From assembly GCA_014898415.1 (NCBI GenBank), contig RCTD01000009.1, forward strand, positions 558,001-622,000: a DNA stretch of 64,000 bases, read 5' to 3'. Below the pieces are notes generated by a model. It saw only the letters and a program-made list of their open reading frames with translations. It was not told the origin of the DNA and searched no databases. A program made the position numbers and the translations under genes. Source of the DNA: Stromatinia cepivora. Taxonomy: Eukaryota > Ascomycota > Leotiomycetes > Helotiales > Sclerotiniaceae. Shown one piece after another: positions 34,339 through 45,671 of the stretch (the first letter of the stretch is position 1; every line of letters begins with the position of its first letter).

Positions 34339-36010
34339 TTATCCTTCTCTTTTCACACACCTTAACTTCATATCTGGATGATTAATCCAAATCTCAGGAT
34401 TTCTCTGCCACTCTTCGGTTTTCAACAATGACAGATCATACTCTCTTACCAAATGTACCAAAATATTCCTTATCAAAGTATCCGCCACAAATTTCCCCAT
34501 ACATTGCCTTGGACCAAATCCAAATCTCCAAAAGTTGTACCGTGATTGTGTTGCAGTTCTCTCCATGAAACGACTTGGACGATATATGGCTTTATCTTCA
34601 CCCCAATATGAATTGCGAATATTCAAAGCATATGAGTCGATTACGAAATTTGTTCCGGCGGGAAATTCATAGCCTCCGACAACTCTTGGTGTGGGAATAC
34701 TCTGTGGTACGGAGAATGCAGCAAGGGGCCGTAGACGAGAAGCTTCGGATACACAGGCGGCGAGAAGTGTTGTATTACTCGACAAATATTTCTCTAGCGT
34801 CAAACCATTTTCGTCGGCTTCTTTCTGGGCGGCTTGGTATTCTGCTCGCAACTCATTCTGCACGGATATGTCCGACGCAAGGAACACAAGATTCCAGCTC
34901 ACGCCACCAATTGTGACATCAAGATTGGCGTATAGCATTTCGTCAAGAGTGTGCAGCATTTCATTCTCGGTTAATTCTCCCGTTTCCTTCGCGGCGAATA
35001 AGTCCAAGATGGGGGCGTTGAGACCTTGTTCCTTCGCTCTTCGACAAGCAAATTCGTTGAACGCAATCCATCGTTCTCGAAATGCTGCAAGGTCTTTATT
35101 GGCTTGCGTAGGGAGGTAAGCTGACCAATCGAAACGAGTAAGCCCGCCTGAAATGACGTGCTTGAAGAAGGATTCGCGGATCGGAGCGAGGGCACGGAGC
35201 TCGGATTCAACATCAGGAGCTAGCTTCCCGTAAACGACTTCGGCCACAATCAAGAATGGTAGAAGTTTCAGATCGTCTGCTGGGTCGATAAGTCCACGTG
35301 ACAAGTCTCTAGAGTCCCAAAGCTCTTGAAAGAACGAAGCCGTTCGTTGTTCTATCATTGGAACATATCTTGGAGTGACATTGCGGTGAAAAGGCTTTTC
35401 TACAATGGATCGAACACGCTTCCATTGCTGGCCACTGATCAACCCAACACATTGACCAAGTATCTGGCCCAACAGATATCCTGAGTTGTTGTTCACAGCT
35501 TTGAAGTGTTTATCTGAATCACTGAAAACAGCTTGGATATCGGCGGCTTGAGTGAGAACACTGTCATATATATCAGAATCTGGCGCTTTATTTTTTGGGT
35601 CCGAATGTATATCAGAAGGTTCGCTCACATTTCTGGTTTATGGCCTGACCAAATCTGGTAAATAGGACCATATTTTGATCCCCAGAGTTCACTATTCTCT
35701 TTTCCATGAAGGAATTTTGCGCCATCACCCTGACCATTGGGGAACTCATAATCACAACCTGGAAGTATGTGCCCAAACTCTACATGCTTGACAGGGTATC
35801 GATATGATAAGTATATCTGTTTCTGAAAGTCAGTCTCGTTTAACATGACTGATGTGTAACATCCGATCGTATGGCGGCGCAGCAACTTACGTTGAGGACT
35901 TTAGAAAGGATATTATTACATGTAGCCGTCAAAGGTTTTCTGAAAATAAAACAGCCACATATGACTATGGCTATGACAAATTGCCCTGCAATAAAAGTAT
36001 TTGGAAACAT
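34339..36010 (-). CDS. Cytochrome P450 monooxygenase
   Basis: This is a 511-aa microsomal P450 in three exons on the minus strand: 35891-36010, 35629-35822 and 34339-35560, with two 68-bp introns. The ATG at 36010 gives a membrane anchor (FVIAIVICGCFIF). The ExxR motif is EASRLRP, the PERF-type region is YRPSRFM, and the heme loop is FGFGPRQCMG with the Cys ligand. The I-helix reads LDVTIGGVSW, which lacks the usual AGxDT proton-relay pattern and may mean unusual chemistry or assisted proton delivery. Family type is the secondary-metabolite P450s. It is convergent with the Zn2Cys6 gene and carries a CGGATCCG palindrome 213 bp upstream, so it probably oxidises the NRPS product. Confidence 0.93.
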
Positions 36011-36222
36011 CTTGACTGCTGAATGATCAATAGGAATGGTGAGAAAGACCAAATTTATATGCCATCCGTCATGATTTTGTCACTACTAAGCTATGTGAAT
36101 ATATCTAATCCGACGACACCGGAGCAAGAAGACCGAATTCCATTGCTTATTATGTTGAAATAGAGTCCACTCGATTAAGCTGCAGAATAAGACGTAAGTT
36201 TCCGGTCCGTCAATCCGATCAC

Positions 36223-36230
36223 CGGATCCG
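36223..36230. promoter_or_regulatory. CGGATCCG palindrome upstream of the P450
   Basis: A perfect CGG-N2-CCG palindrome lies 213 bp upstream of the P450 ATG. A related CCGGTCCG lies at 36202-36209, and ATCCGATC lies between them. It matches the sites at 7021, 26627 and 46201. Confidence 0.5.
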
Positions 36231-36352
36231 ACCAAAATCTCATCACGCCTTCGCTTACTCTGTCAGATTCAGGAAGGCCACTAGCGATGTCAGCCGCTGG
36301 CAAGACTCACAATCAGACGGAGTAACCCGTGGTATTGATCGATCAGTCAGCT

Positions 36353-37090
36353 ATGAGGCTCGATCCTTTCAATATACCAAGGACCTGCATGTCGGCTAGA
36401 TTTACGAGGCAATGCTGTAATGCAGCGAAGATCACCATCACCATGCATCTCAACCACGTTTTTCAGCCTTACCACCATACCTGCTCTAGTAACTATACGA
36501 CGCACAACCTTACACAGCACATGGCTTTCAGGGTGGCTCTATTCATGGTGTTTGGGTCTCAGGTTCAGATATCCAATGAAGTGTTTGATGTCTGTAAGGT
36601 ACGATCAGAAATGCAGTCATCCACGTGGAAATCGAGATCTCAACCCTTGTTTACCTGCAATCAGGGTGGCTTTGCTATCAGTCAGGGTCTAAACGGGATA
36701 TCTGAACCAAGGATTTGGAATTTCCGTTACTATTTTGATGAACTCCACAGAGTCACATCACAGTCATCCACGTGGGAATCAAGATCTCAGCCCCTGGTTG
36801 GCTGTAATAAGGGCGGATTTGCTACCAGTAAGGTGCTAAAGTGGGATATTGAACCAAGGATTTGGGATCTGTGTTGCTATTTCGATAGACCCCACAGAGT
36901 CACATCACAGTCATCCACGTGGGAATCGAGATCTCAGCCCCTGGTTGGCTGTAATAAGGGCGGATTTGCTACCAGTAAGGTGCTAAAGTGGGATATTGAA
37001 CCAAGGATTTGGAATTTTTGTTGCTATTTCGATAGACTCCACACACTCATATCGCAGTCATCCACGTGGGTCGTAATTATGGGTAGCTAA
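36353..37090 (+). other. Open reading frame spanning a 147-bp tandem repeat, coding status uncertain
   Basis: From the ATG at 36353 one frame stays open for 245 codons to a TAA at 37088. Its second half consists of 49-residue repeats of the type STWESRSQPLVGC, NKGGFATSKVL, KWDIEPRIW and CCYFDR. The repeat unit is 147 bp, a multiple of three, so the frame persists through all copies without indels. There is no signal peptide, no recognised domain and no good upstream promoter evidence. Many differences between copies change amino acids. It may be a lineage-specific repeat protein or just a non-coding tandem duplication that happens to be open. Confidence 0.3.
36614..37070 (+). repeat. 147-bp tandem repeat, three full copies and a partial fourth
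   Basis: Units begin with CAGTCATCCACGTGG at 36614, 36761, 36908 and 37055 (the last only about 16 bp long). The spacing is exactly 147 bp each time. The second and third units are nearly identical until their final third, while the first is more diverged, so the last duplication is recent. Each unit contains CCACGTGG, a CACGTG E-box core. Confidence 0.95.
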
Positions 37091-37439
37091 TCGAAGGATT
37101 CTGAGCCGTTTTGAGCTTTGAGCTTTGGGAAAATGTTCTCGGAGCCGCAAGTAAATGTTCTCAAGTTTCGAGGTTGATGGAGGCTGTGATAGAATTTGTG
37201 GCGAGGAGATTGTATGGTGTCGAGATGTATAAGAGGATGTTGGTTTCGTAAGATCTACTTCCTTTTCATCATCATCTCAACCATCACCAACATCAACAAC
37301 AGTCTTCATATTACCACCAGAAGCTCACTTCAACCAACTATCTCTATCAAAAGTCTTATACAACCTTTTACATACAACACTCCTTCCGCCTTCAACCCAT
37401 CCAACTTTCAATCAAGTAAAACCCGATCCAACAAACAAA

Positions 37440-38105
37440 ATGCGTTTCTCAATCTTCGCAATCACTCCCCTCATCGCTTCCGCTCTGGCTTTACCAGCAG
37501 CAAGCGTCGCCAACTCCAACTACCAACCCCGCCCAACACCATCACCACCCAAGCTTCCCGCCTGCGGCCCAACACCTCAACCATGTTCCTGCCCCGCAGG
37601 AACCTACTACCAAGTCTCCACCTCCGTAGCCATCATCCCCGCCTCGGCCACCGACCTCCAAACCATCATCGGCGATTTCCTCCAAACATCCTGGTTCGGC
37701 ACCTCTCCCGAATCCGTCACCGGCACGGGTTTCGTCGCCGGCGCAGAAAGGCACCTCCTCGGCGAAATCCCCAGCGCAGGCATCTACCCCATCACCGAAG
37801 AACTAACCGTCTACAAACCATACCCCAACAACGGGGGATTCTTCCAGAAATTCCAAATGGGAGACGCACCCTTCTATTTCAATTTGACGAGTGGAGCGCC
37901 GGGCATTTTGGGGGGCACGTGGGACATTGTCGATGTGCATGCCATTGGATCGAAGTCTTCTAGTTGGTTGTGGAATATCTATGCTTGTTTCTCCTTGGAT
38001 TTTGATTTCCAGGGCTTTCATGAGAGTGCCATGAAGAATGTTACGGATATTTTGAAGGGGCAGGGGAAGACTAGTGGGAATATTATTGGGCCTTTCTCTT
38101 ACTAG
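37440..38105 (+). CDS. Small secreted protein of unknown function
   Basis: This is an intronless 221-aa protein with a clear signal peptide (MRFSIFAITPLIASALALPA, cleavage near residues 18-21). A Pro-rich stretch follows, then a Cys cluster (CGPTPQPCSCPAG, residues 42-54). The rest is aromatic and Gly-rich, with two possible N-glycosylation sites (NLTS, NVTD) and one more Cys (YACFSL). I do not recognise a domain with certainty. Fold-level resemblance to other fungal secreted hypothetical proteins is likely. Codon use is markedly more C-rich in its first half than in flanking genes, as in highly expressed fungal genes. An effector or cell-wall role is possible but unsupported. The ATG at 37440 follows a long pyrimidine/CAA-rich leader (37260-37439). 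Confidence 0.8.
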   Translation: MRFSIFAITPLIASALALPAASVANSNYQPRPTPSPPKLPACGPTPQPCSCPAGTYYQVSTSVAIIPASATDLQTIIGDFLQTSWFGTSPESVTGTGFVAGAERHLLGEIPSAGIYPITEELTVYKPYPNNGGFFQKFQMGDAPFYFNLTSGAPGILGGTWDIVDVHAIGSKSSSWLWNIYACFSLDFDFQGFHESAMKNVTDILKGQGKTSGNIIGPFSY

Positions 38106-41100
38106 GTCGCTTGTGGTGTATGAGGGAGAGGGGTTTAATTGGGGATGCAGGAGGAAGTAAGATATTTGAGGAGTGGTTTTTTCATAATGTTTTTTTGGCT
38201 AGCTGGGTGGTTTGTTCTTATTTTTGGTTATTTGAAGGGGGGAGAGTTTGCGCTTGTTTTTTTATACCTTCTTCGCTTTGCTTTCTGTCTAGACGGCTTA
38301 GATATCACTGCTCGCGCAGATACTGTTTGGTACTTTAGAGAATGGGTTTCAGAAATGGGGTTTTGTTTTCTTGTATTATTAGCTTATTAGGCAATATACA
38401 TCTACCTTTTTTTTCATTGATTTCTACTTCTAAAGCTGATGTGTAGACTGGTGCTTCATATGTTTTGGATGGAATACGATGTCATCTAGCGGTGTGATTT
38501 TAATGCTTTCCAATTACTATTGCTTTTCGTCACGTTTTTTAGGAGAGGTGGTATTTTAATCTCTTGGATGCAATCCCTGGCTTCGGATTGAAGAATGAGG
38601 GATAAGGGTACGGAAATGCAGCAATGCAGCACTCTGATAGGAAAAATAAAGCACTACTCTTATATTCAAGTACAAGATACATAGATACTTAGATACTTCT
38701 CACTGTCTCTCAAAGCACACAAGCTCAATATCCATCAACTGGAATCGGATTATTTACGGTTTCATGATACATTCGAGAAATATTAAGAAGGAAACTGCGT
38801 CTATCAAGGGTATATAGGTAACCAGATTACTCTGTAAAACTAAGATGCCTAATTAAGTATATGTATTCCAGTTCTTATTCTCCCAGTTAGCTACATTGAT
38901 ATTCCCCGAAAAGAGCCTGTAGATAAAGTTAAAAATTTCTCTAGCTAAGAGATTTTCTGTACAACACATATGCATCAATCCTCTGTATACCTACTACACA
39001 GGAAGGACAGCGGCTAAAACCACAAAGGAGGTTGACTGACCTCAGGATTTCAAGACATGCTGCCTTGAATGCCAAACATCAACATGTCTCAATTCCTTTC
39101 TCCTTTTCAACTGGGCTTATAGATGATGAGCTAACTGTTTCACGTTATTTTTGCACAGAGGTGAGGATTAATCTATCATGGATAGTAATTAATATTATAA
39201 TATATTAGGTGACACCGTCTTCGATTCGAAATCCATGTAGAAGATCTCGAAGCTCATCAGCAATAAGCTAAAACTACCGAGGAAGACAGAATAAAGCGGA
39301 TGATTAACAGCAACGTTGTAGCTTAAAATACCAGAAAATATATTATTAAGCCCATTAGCTCATATTTCTTTCACCCGATGCAACCTGATTCCCGAAAATT
39401 TTTGAGATATGAGTAAGCTGATTTCAGCGTATGGCTGACAACTGCATGAAAATATATGAGTATGCATATCACATCGTTAGTAATACGGCGGAATAAATTT
39501 TCGTACCAATTTATGCATTATCACGGAAGATTTACGCCATTTTCGTATGGGAAAGTGAAAAATGCGCAGTTGCTATTATTATTTATGGACGATATAGAGT
39601 GGATGCCAAGATGTAACGGTGAACAGTTATTATCCTTGATCAATGATGCATGCAGGCCGCATATTCCTCATAACACCTGATATTCGGGAAATTCCCATTT
39701 ACAGGGCCATGCATCCTTCTGGATCTTTTCCAGGTCGCAGCACCGATTGGATCCTGCAACGTCACATCAACTCATCTTGCTGACATTCTAGATTTTTCTG
39801 TGGAGGCCTGCTCTTTTAATGTGGCTTGTCTGCGCATGTACTGATTCGGACATTGAGATATCGGGATGCGGTAAGGCCAAATGTAAGGTGTGGCTGCGCA
39901 ATCTATGCCGTGAGCTGATTTTTATACTGTGTCGGATATCTTAGATGTACCCGTCCGGCTAAACCAGGTCTTCTCAGTAATGATATGATGAGGGTGTATG
40001 AATCGGCAACTTTAACTTCCGCAATGTCGGTTAATATCCGTGGATACCTACCCATTCTTTCAGAAACTGAACGATAGTGTGAGGAAAGTAAAGGACAAAA
40101 GTGTAGATCTTTTTATAGTATCTAATAAAGATGGTATGCTCTGAATGAGTGACTATCGAGTAGTGCGTGTGGTGAGAAGGAATCAGTAATATGCTTCAAG
40201 TGAATAGAATGTTTTATATGATTCGAAATATACAACACAGTGCACCTCATTGTTTGGTTTTGGGTGCAGACAATCAGATCAGCCATCGGGATTAAAACCT
40301 CATAGCACTATTTGACTCTCAAATGTGGATTCAACAGAATCAGGTAGTCTGTCAGTCTTGAATGACTCGCGTCACTCTTCAATATTTGAATCTAAATTCA
40401 GACAATCAAATGTCTTGTCAGGCTTCATAATCTCATGGCATTCTTCATTGATTGGTTCTGAATTCAAACAATCGAATAATCCATCAGACCTTATACCATT
40501 TGATAATTTTCAATGCATGCTCTTGAATTCGATGTTGATGTGGTGTAAATGATCGACAGATGAAATGAGGGTTTCGAGATTTTGAATTTACTTTCGGAAG
40601 TTTCGCTAATTTCTTCCCCCTTTCTTCTTTCGCCTAAGCAAATAGCCTTTTAGCTTTAGATACTTTATGATACTCAGTAGTGAGCTTATTCAAAGGCACC
40701 GTTTTTTTCCCTGAAGATAAAGGAGATAGTCAAACTTGACATCTCACACAAGCCATTTATCGAAAGCTCACCGGGCAGGGACAAGATATACTGTGATTGT
40801 CTTTTGGAAAATCTTCTTCTCACGTTCAGTAGGTATATCTTAATGACCCGAATAATGAGTTAAAGCCAAATCTCCTATTTTAAATGGCTTGAAGAAACTC
40901 GCATTATCGTCCATTACTTTAAAGATCATATTCTCACAAGTCATTGTCGACTTTGTTGTTTTCTCGCATTACACAACTACCATTAACACACTCCCCAAAT
41001 CCCCAGCGGAAATTTTGTAGGTAATTCTCCCATAAATCATCTAAAACTCCATATGTATACATAACCAATTAAATGGTATGAGATGCCTCCAACTACAACC

Positions 41101-43390
41101 GCAAATTTAAAAACGTCGAAGAACATCAGTACTTCTGCACCAAGACGAGCAAATGCTCAATCTCAATCCAAGTTCCGGTAGTTTAAATAATGTCACTCAA
41201 TCTATCTATCAGGACAATTATGATCATTATGGTCTGCAGATAATGAAATTCTTCTCTATCAAATTCAGTGAGAAAAGGAAACACTCTGGAATAGATACTT
41301 GGACATTCCAAACATTACATTATAAGATCTACAGATTGACTCCGGAAAATAAATATATCGATACCACGTTTAATCATGAAAAGTAATAAATGATAATTGT
41401 ATCTGAAATATCAACTAAAACATTTCATTCATCAGAGAATTATCTTTCTTAATCATATATCCAATTTTTTATAAGAATATTCCCCTTTTTCATTATACTC
41501 TCCCATTCCAATATGGTATAGATTAAGACCACAATATCGTCAAGATTGAAAGTGTTTCCAATATTTCCTGACTGCAGTCTGATTGAGATCTTTTAAGTTT
41601 TGAATCTTTGGGGTCCAACGGTCCGGACTGCAGTCCAAAAATGAGAAGTTTTAGATTCCTGATCTGATGGGAAGATTGACTTGATTTGAAAGACGAAAAT
41701 ACTATGAAATCCTAAATCCATTTAAAACAATCAAATTTTCTTTGTAATTCTTTTCTTTCAAACATAGGAAACCATCCAAAACATTGTGCATTTGAATCCA
41801 GTCTAATAGTCTAGATTATCAGGTCCCCTGACTTCAACAATCAAAATAACTTCCATATCCAAAAGTCTCCCATCACCGAACTACAGTCCCTACTATCGGC
41901 ATGGACACACTGCTCCCGGAAAACAATTTACGCAAATCCAGACTTTTGAAAAAGTTCGATGATTCAATAGACTCCAATTGAAGTCCTTTGCAAACCTTCA
42001 AGCCCTAGCCGTAATTAATCGGTGAAAAGATTCTAGATGACTTCCTGGACAATTTTTCACCTCTCAAACATATCCAAGATTATGGTGGTATATTTACCAA
42101 GCCAAGAGTTTTGTAAATTGGAGTTTTCATCCGGGGGATTGTAGTTATGGGTTATGTATGCAATCGATATATTGGCTAGCAAGATGATATGAAGTTTAAG
42201 TTATTATTTACCTTCGATGAAGGAATATCGAAAAGTTTATAATGCTAGGATAAAAGTGTGTGAAGACCAGCAATGGAATCATATTAATAAGAAGAGACAT
42301 TATCTCATCCAAGAATACCTAATAAACCAGCAATCCTCGGTCCTCAATCCTCAAGTCCCAAAATTCGGACTATTCATCTCCGCTAGCAGAAAATGTCGAG
42401 GAAGAAGATGACGAGAAAGCAATACATCAACCCAGTACCCTACCCAAATAGCAAAACAATCACTCCAATCTACGATCCATCCAAAGATATATATCCCACC
42501 CCAAAATCTCAATAGATTCCCCAGGGACAATCTAATCAACGATCTAATCGTCAGGAAGATGATCTCATGAATATCGTCTTCTGCTTCTGCTTCTCCTTCT
42601 GCTTGTATCTTAAAACCAACACAAAGTTCAACAATTCTCATTTCCCATCTCTCATTTCAAAATTTCCACAATCGACAATCCACAATCCACAATCGAAAAT
42701 CATTTTAAAGTCTCCAAATACAAGTCCTTCTAAGATAAAGAAAGTATCTCCAGCGAAAAGTCACCAAGCTCAAGTTCAAGCTAGCCAAGATAATTATCCT
42801 CAGCCGTCTCAGCGGCAGGGCCAGCCTATCTCCGCACCATAAACTTCGGGGCTGCAGATCCAGATTGAGAGTCCATACCAATCCGGCCTCTGATGAAAAT
42901 TCCCCCTCCTATTATTGCTCAGGGAGGCAAGGGTCAATAACTCCATCTCCAAAGAACTACCCACAGAAGTCAAGTCATATTCCTACCTACCTAGGTATGT
43001 AGAGATGAGATAGTCTGACGATCCCATTATCTCATGTGAATACATACAAACTATAGCTGTGCACTATATCTATATCCATTTCCAGATACTATTTATCATC
43101 ATTGTTTATTTTACTCAGTTCCACGGCCGAGAGCTACAGTATACTGCGCATGTATTGATTCGTTCATTCGTTCATTCATTGATTTCGTATGTATATATGA
43201 TATGCATGGCCTATGGATTCATCCACCACATTCACATTCATCCGCATCCCTCCTGATTTTATTCTCTGGTCACCTCAACCTGAGTTAGCCTAACTTTGAT
43301 GAAGTGAATAGCACTCCTCATTTCTTCTTTTAGCAAGTGCTTCCATCTCATCTGATCCGCCCCACCCCTTACACCACACATCCCAAAGAT
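38106..43390. other. 5.3-kb AT-rich region without recognisable genes
   Basis: I found no supportable gene, RNA or intact transposon here. The region has a degenerate roughly 69-bp tandem array at about 40265-40500. Several variants of the dispersed GACTGCAGTC-type motif occur between 41570 and 41900. A short CACAATC-type simple repeat lies at about 42670-42705. Low GC and many stop codons in all frames fit decayed repeats. Confidence 0.55.
40265..40500. repeat. Degenerate tandem array, unit about 69 bp
   Basis: About three diverged units share ATTCAGACAATCAAAT-like starts (near 40268, 40398 and 40466) and CATCAGGCTTCATAATCTC-like middles. One frame across part of it gives two similar peptides (FESKFRQSNVLSGFI and GSEFKQSNNPSDLI). 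Coding potential is doubtful. Confidence 0.55.
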
Positions 43391-45671
43391 CTAACAACTC
43401 CAAATCCCTACCATACCACTTCTCCTTCCCTCCACCATATACCCATCTTTAACCCTACACTTCTCCACAATATTCGTCTCAACCACCTCTTCACTTCCTT
43501 CTCTCTGAGCCCCAACACCACAATCCCAATGTCTTCTTTCATCCGTTTATCATACACCTTAACCACATCCTCCCCAGCAGCTGCTGCAATGCGTCTAGTA
43601 TCAAACATCATACTTGTGATAGGTGCATCATATGCGTATGCATCATAGATTGCTCCTGTTCGGAGATCCCAGATCTGTTTTGTTGTTAGTTATCAATTTC
43701 AATGTATTCCTCCGATACATCTACTAGACATATATCGTGAAGTGGAAAAGAAGAAAAATGAAAGTCCAGGAACATACTCTAATACTCCTATCCAAACTTC
43801 CAGTAACCAAATGCACATCATCAAATTGCAAACAAGTAACTGGACCTGTATGTCCCACTAAACTCCTATGCACCTGACCACTTCTCAAATCCCATAAGCG
43901 AACCATTCCATCAGCAGTACCACAAGCAAGAGCTGCATCAAAAACTTGTACCGCGCCTACAAAATCAGCTGTTGCATCTGGTAAACGTCCAGTTTGTCGC
44001 CATGTACCCTCAGTAGAACCCATTGTTGCTGAAGCTTGTGCTGCTGCCCACATAACATCCAATGTTTGTACACATCTTCCCTTTTCTAAATCCCATTGCC
44101 TTAATGTTTTATCAGCCGAACCAGATATAAGGGTATCGCCACGGAAATGAAGAGCTGTTACTTCATCAACATGAGCTTCTAATGTGAATAGTGGACAATC
44201 CTGCATTGTTCCTTGTGGGATATGTATTGATTGTTCACGTTCCAAAGCTTCACCAGAAGCAAGATGATCTTCTTCTTCCCCCTCTTCCTGTTCTTCCTTA
44301 ATTTTATCTTGAGGATCATAACGAGCTTTGCTTAAATCCCATAATCGAATTGTAGCATCCATAGATCCAGTGGCGACGATATTATCTTCTACTTGAAGAG
44401 TTCGTACAGATGCAGTATGTCCCTCGAGAAGTCCTATACATCTACCCGCATTCATATCCCATACTCGAACTGTATCATCTAAAGCCGAGGAAACCATTGT
44501 ACCAAATGGTACATCGAAATCGAGAGCTGTAACCATATCATCATGTGCTTGAATTTCTCGAATTGAAGACCCAGGTTCGAAATGTTCATGTAAAATTGGC
44601 ATAGATTTCCTTCGAATTGTCTTATGTCTTCTTGATCCTTTCGAGGAAGATGTACTTGCGCTCGAGGGAAGTTTTTCGTAAATCGATTCCGACATAAATG
44701 AAGAATCCATTCCTGAATTCTCGACATCATCTCCTTCATCAGCCCCAACAATAGATTTTCCCAATGCTTCCGCATCTTCGATTTGTTCTTGGGCCTCCTC
44801 TAATCGATTCTCCACATCTAAAACTATTCCAGAGTTAGTTACCCCGCACTTCAATATTCACAAGTATACTCACTCTCATGCTCCAACATTGACTCTTCCT
44901 GTTCCAACCCCGCCAACCTATCCAAGACTATTCTCCTCATAGAATTTAGATTTGCGATTTTATTATCAATTCCATGAATCTCACTACTTGCCATGTTCTT
45001 CCTAATACCCATCATCTCCAATCGATGATTGAGAGCCTCCTTTTCTTTTTTCAACTTCGCCACACTAGGTGGTCCATCCCCCTCCGAACCCCCCTCACTA
45101 GCATTATCGATGAGTTTTCTTCCCCTCGAAATCCTCCTTCTATGTTTTTTTGCCCTTCTCCTCCCCTGCCTCGGGCAACGTTGCTTGAAATCCTTGAAAC
45201 AAGGAATAACTATTTTCATTCTCGGGAATATTCCTCAACAACTCATCCGGCAAGAACGTCAGCGCCCTATATTGAATCTCCGACGTCGACAACTTTGAGC
45301 GCACCAAATCGGTAGGTGTAGTTTTCGCAAACGAGAAGACGCTTCGTTGAAGATTGGGTCTGCGAAGTTGTTTATGTAGATCGCCCATGGCATTCTGATA
45401 GTGGGTGCTAGAGGTGGGATCGAGAGGCCCTATTAAATGACCAGCTGTAGTTGTAACTTTTCTACCAAAAGCTTCTAGCCCTCGGGTCTGATTGAGATAG
45501 ATACCCATTAGCGCAATTATTGTAAATTGAATAAAAAATTTAAAGAATATGCAAGGTAAGAAAATGCAGTAGAACTAAGAAAACACCGCATAAACATACA
45601 GATATCAGAGCCCCATCTTCATCCTCTTCTGCCCCGAATGAAGAGGCATTGCGGCTACTGGAGCCAGCCAT
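43391..45671 (-). CDS. MDV1: Mitochondrial division protein Mdv1/Caf4-like WD40 protein, with two apparent frameshifts
   Basis: Mdv1 links the outer-membrane receptor Fis1 to dynamin Dnm1 and promotes mitochondrial fission. Exons on the minus strand are 45600-45671, 44874-45487, 43778-44823 and 43391-43674. The N-terminal part ([20 protein letters not shown]) is the Fis1-binding extension. A coiled coil follows ([15 protein letters not shown] to [11 protein letters not shown]), then WD40 repeats ([44 protein letters not shown] and others). Two one-base shifts break it. An A7 run at 45147-45153 has one A too many for GKKHRRR. A base appears to be missing near 43529-43541 before RHWDCG. With both allowed for, the length is about 670 aa and the C-terminus ends GIWSC, as expected. 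Because the gene is otherwise intact, sequence error is more likely than inactivation. Confidence 0.9.

Noticed and set aside
36329..36352. Extension of the repeat frame upstream of its first ATG
   Set aside because: The frame is open there, but the only start codon would be GTG, so I used the first ATG at 36353.
36614..37070. 147-bp array as a CRISPR array
   Set aside because: There are no spacers; the units are directly adjacent long repeats in a fungal genome.
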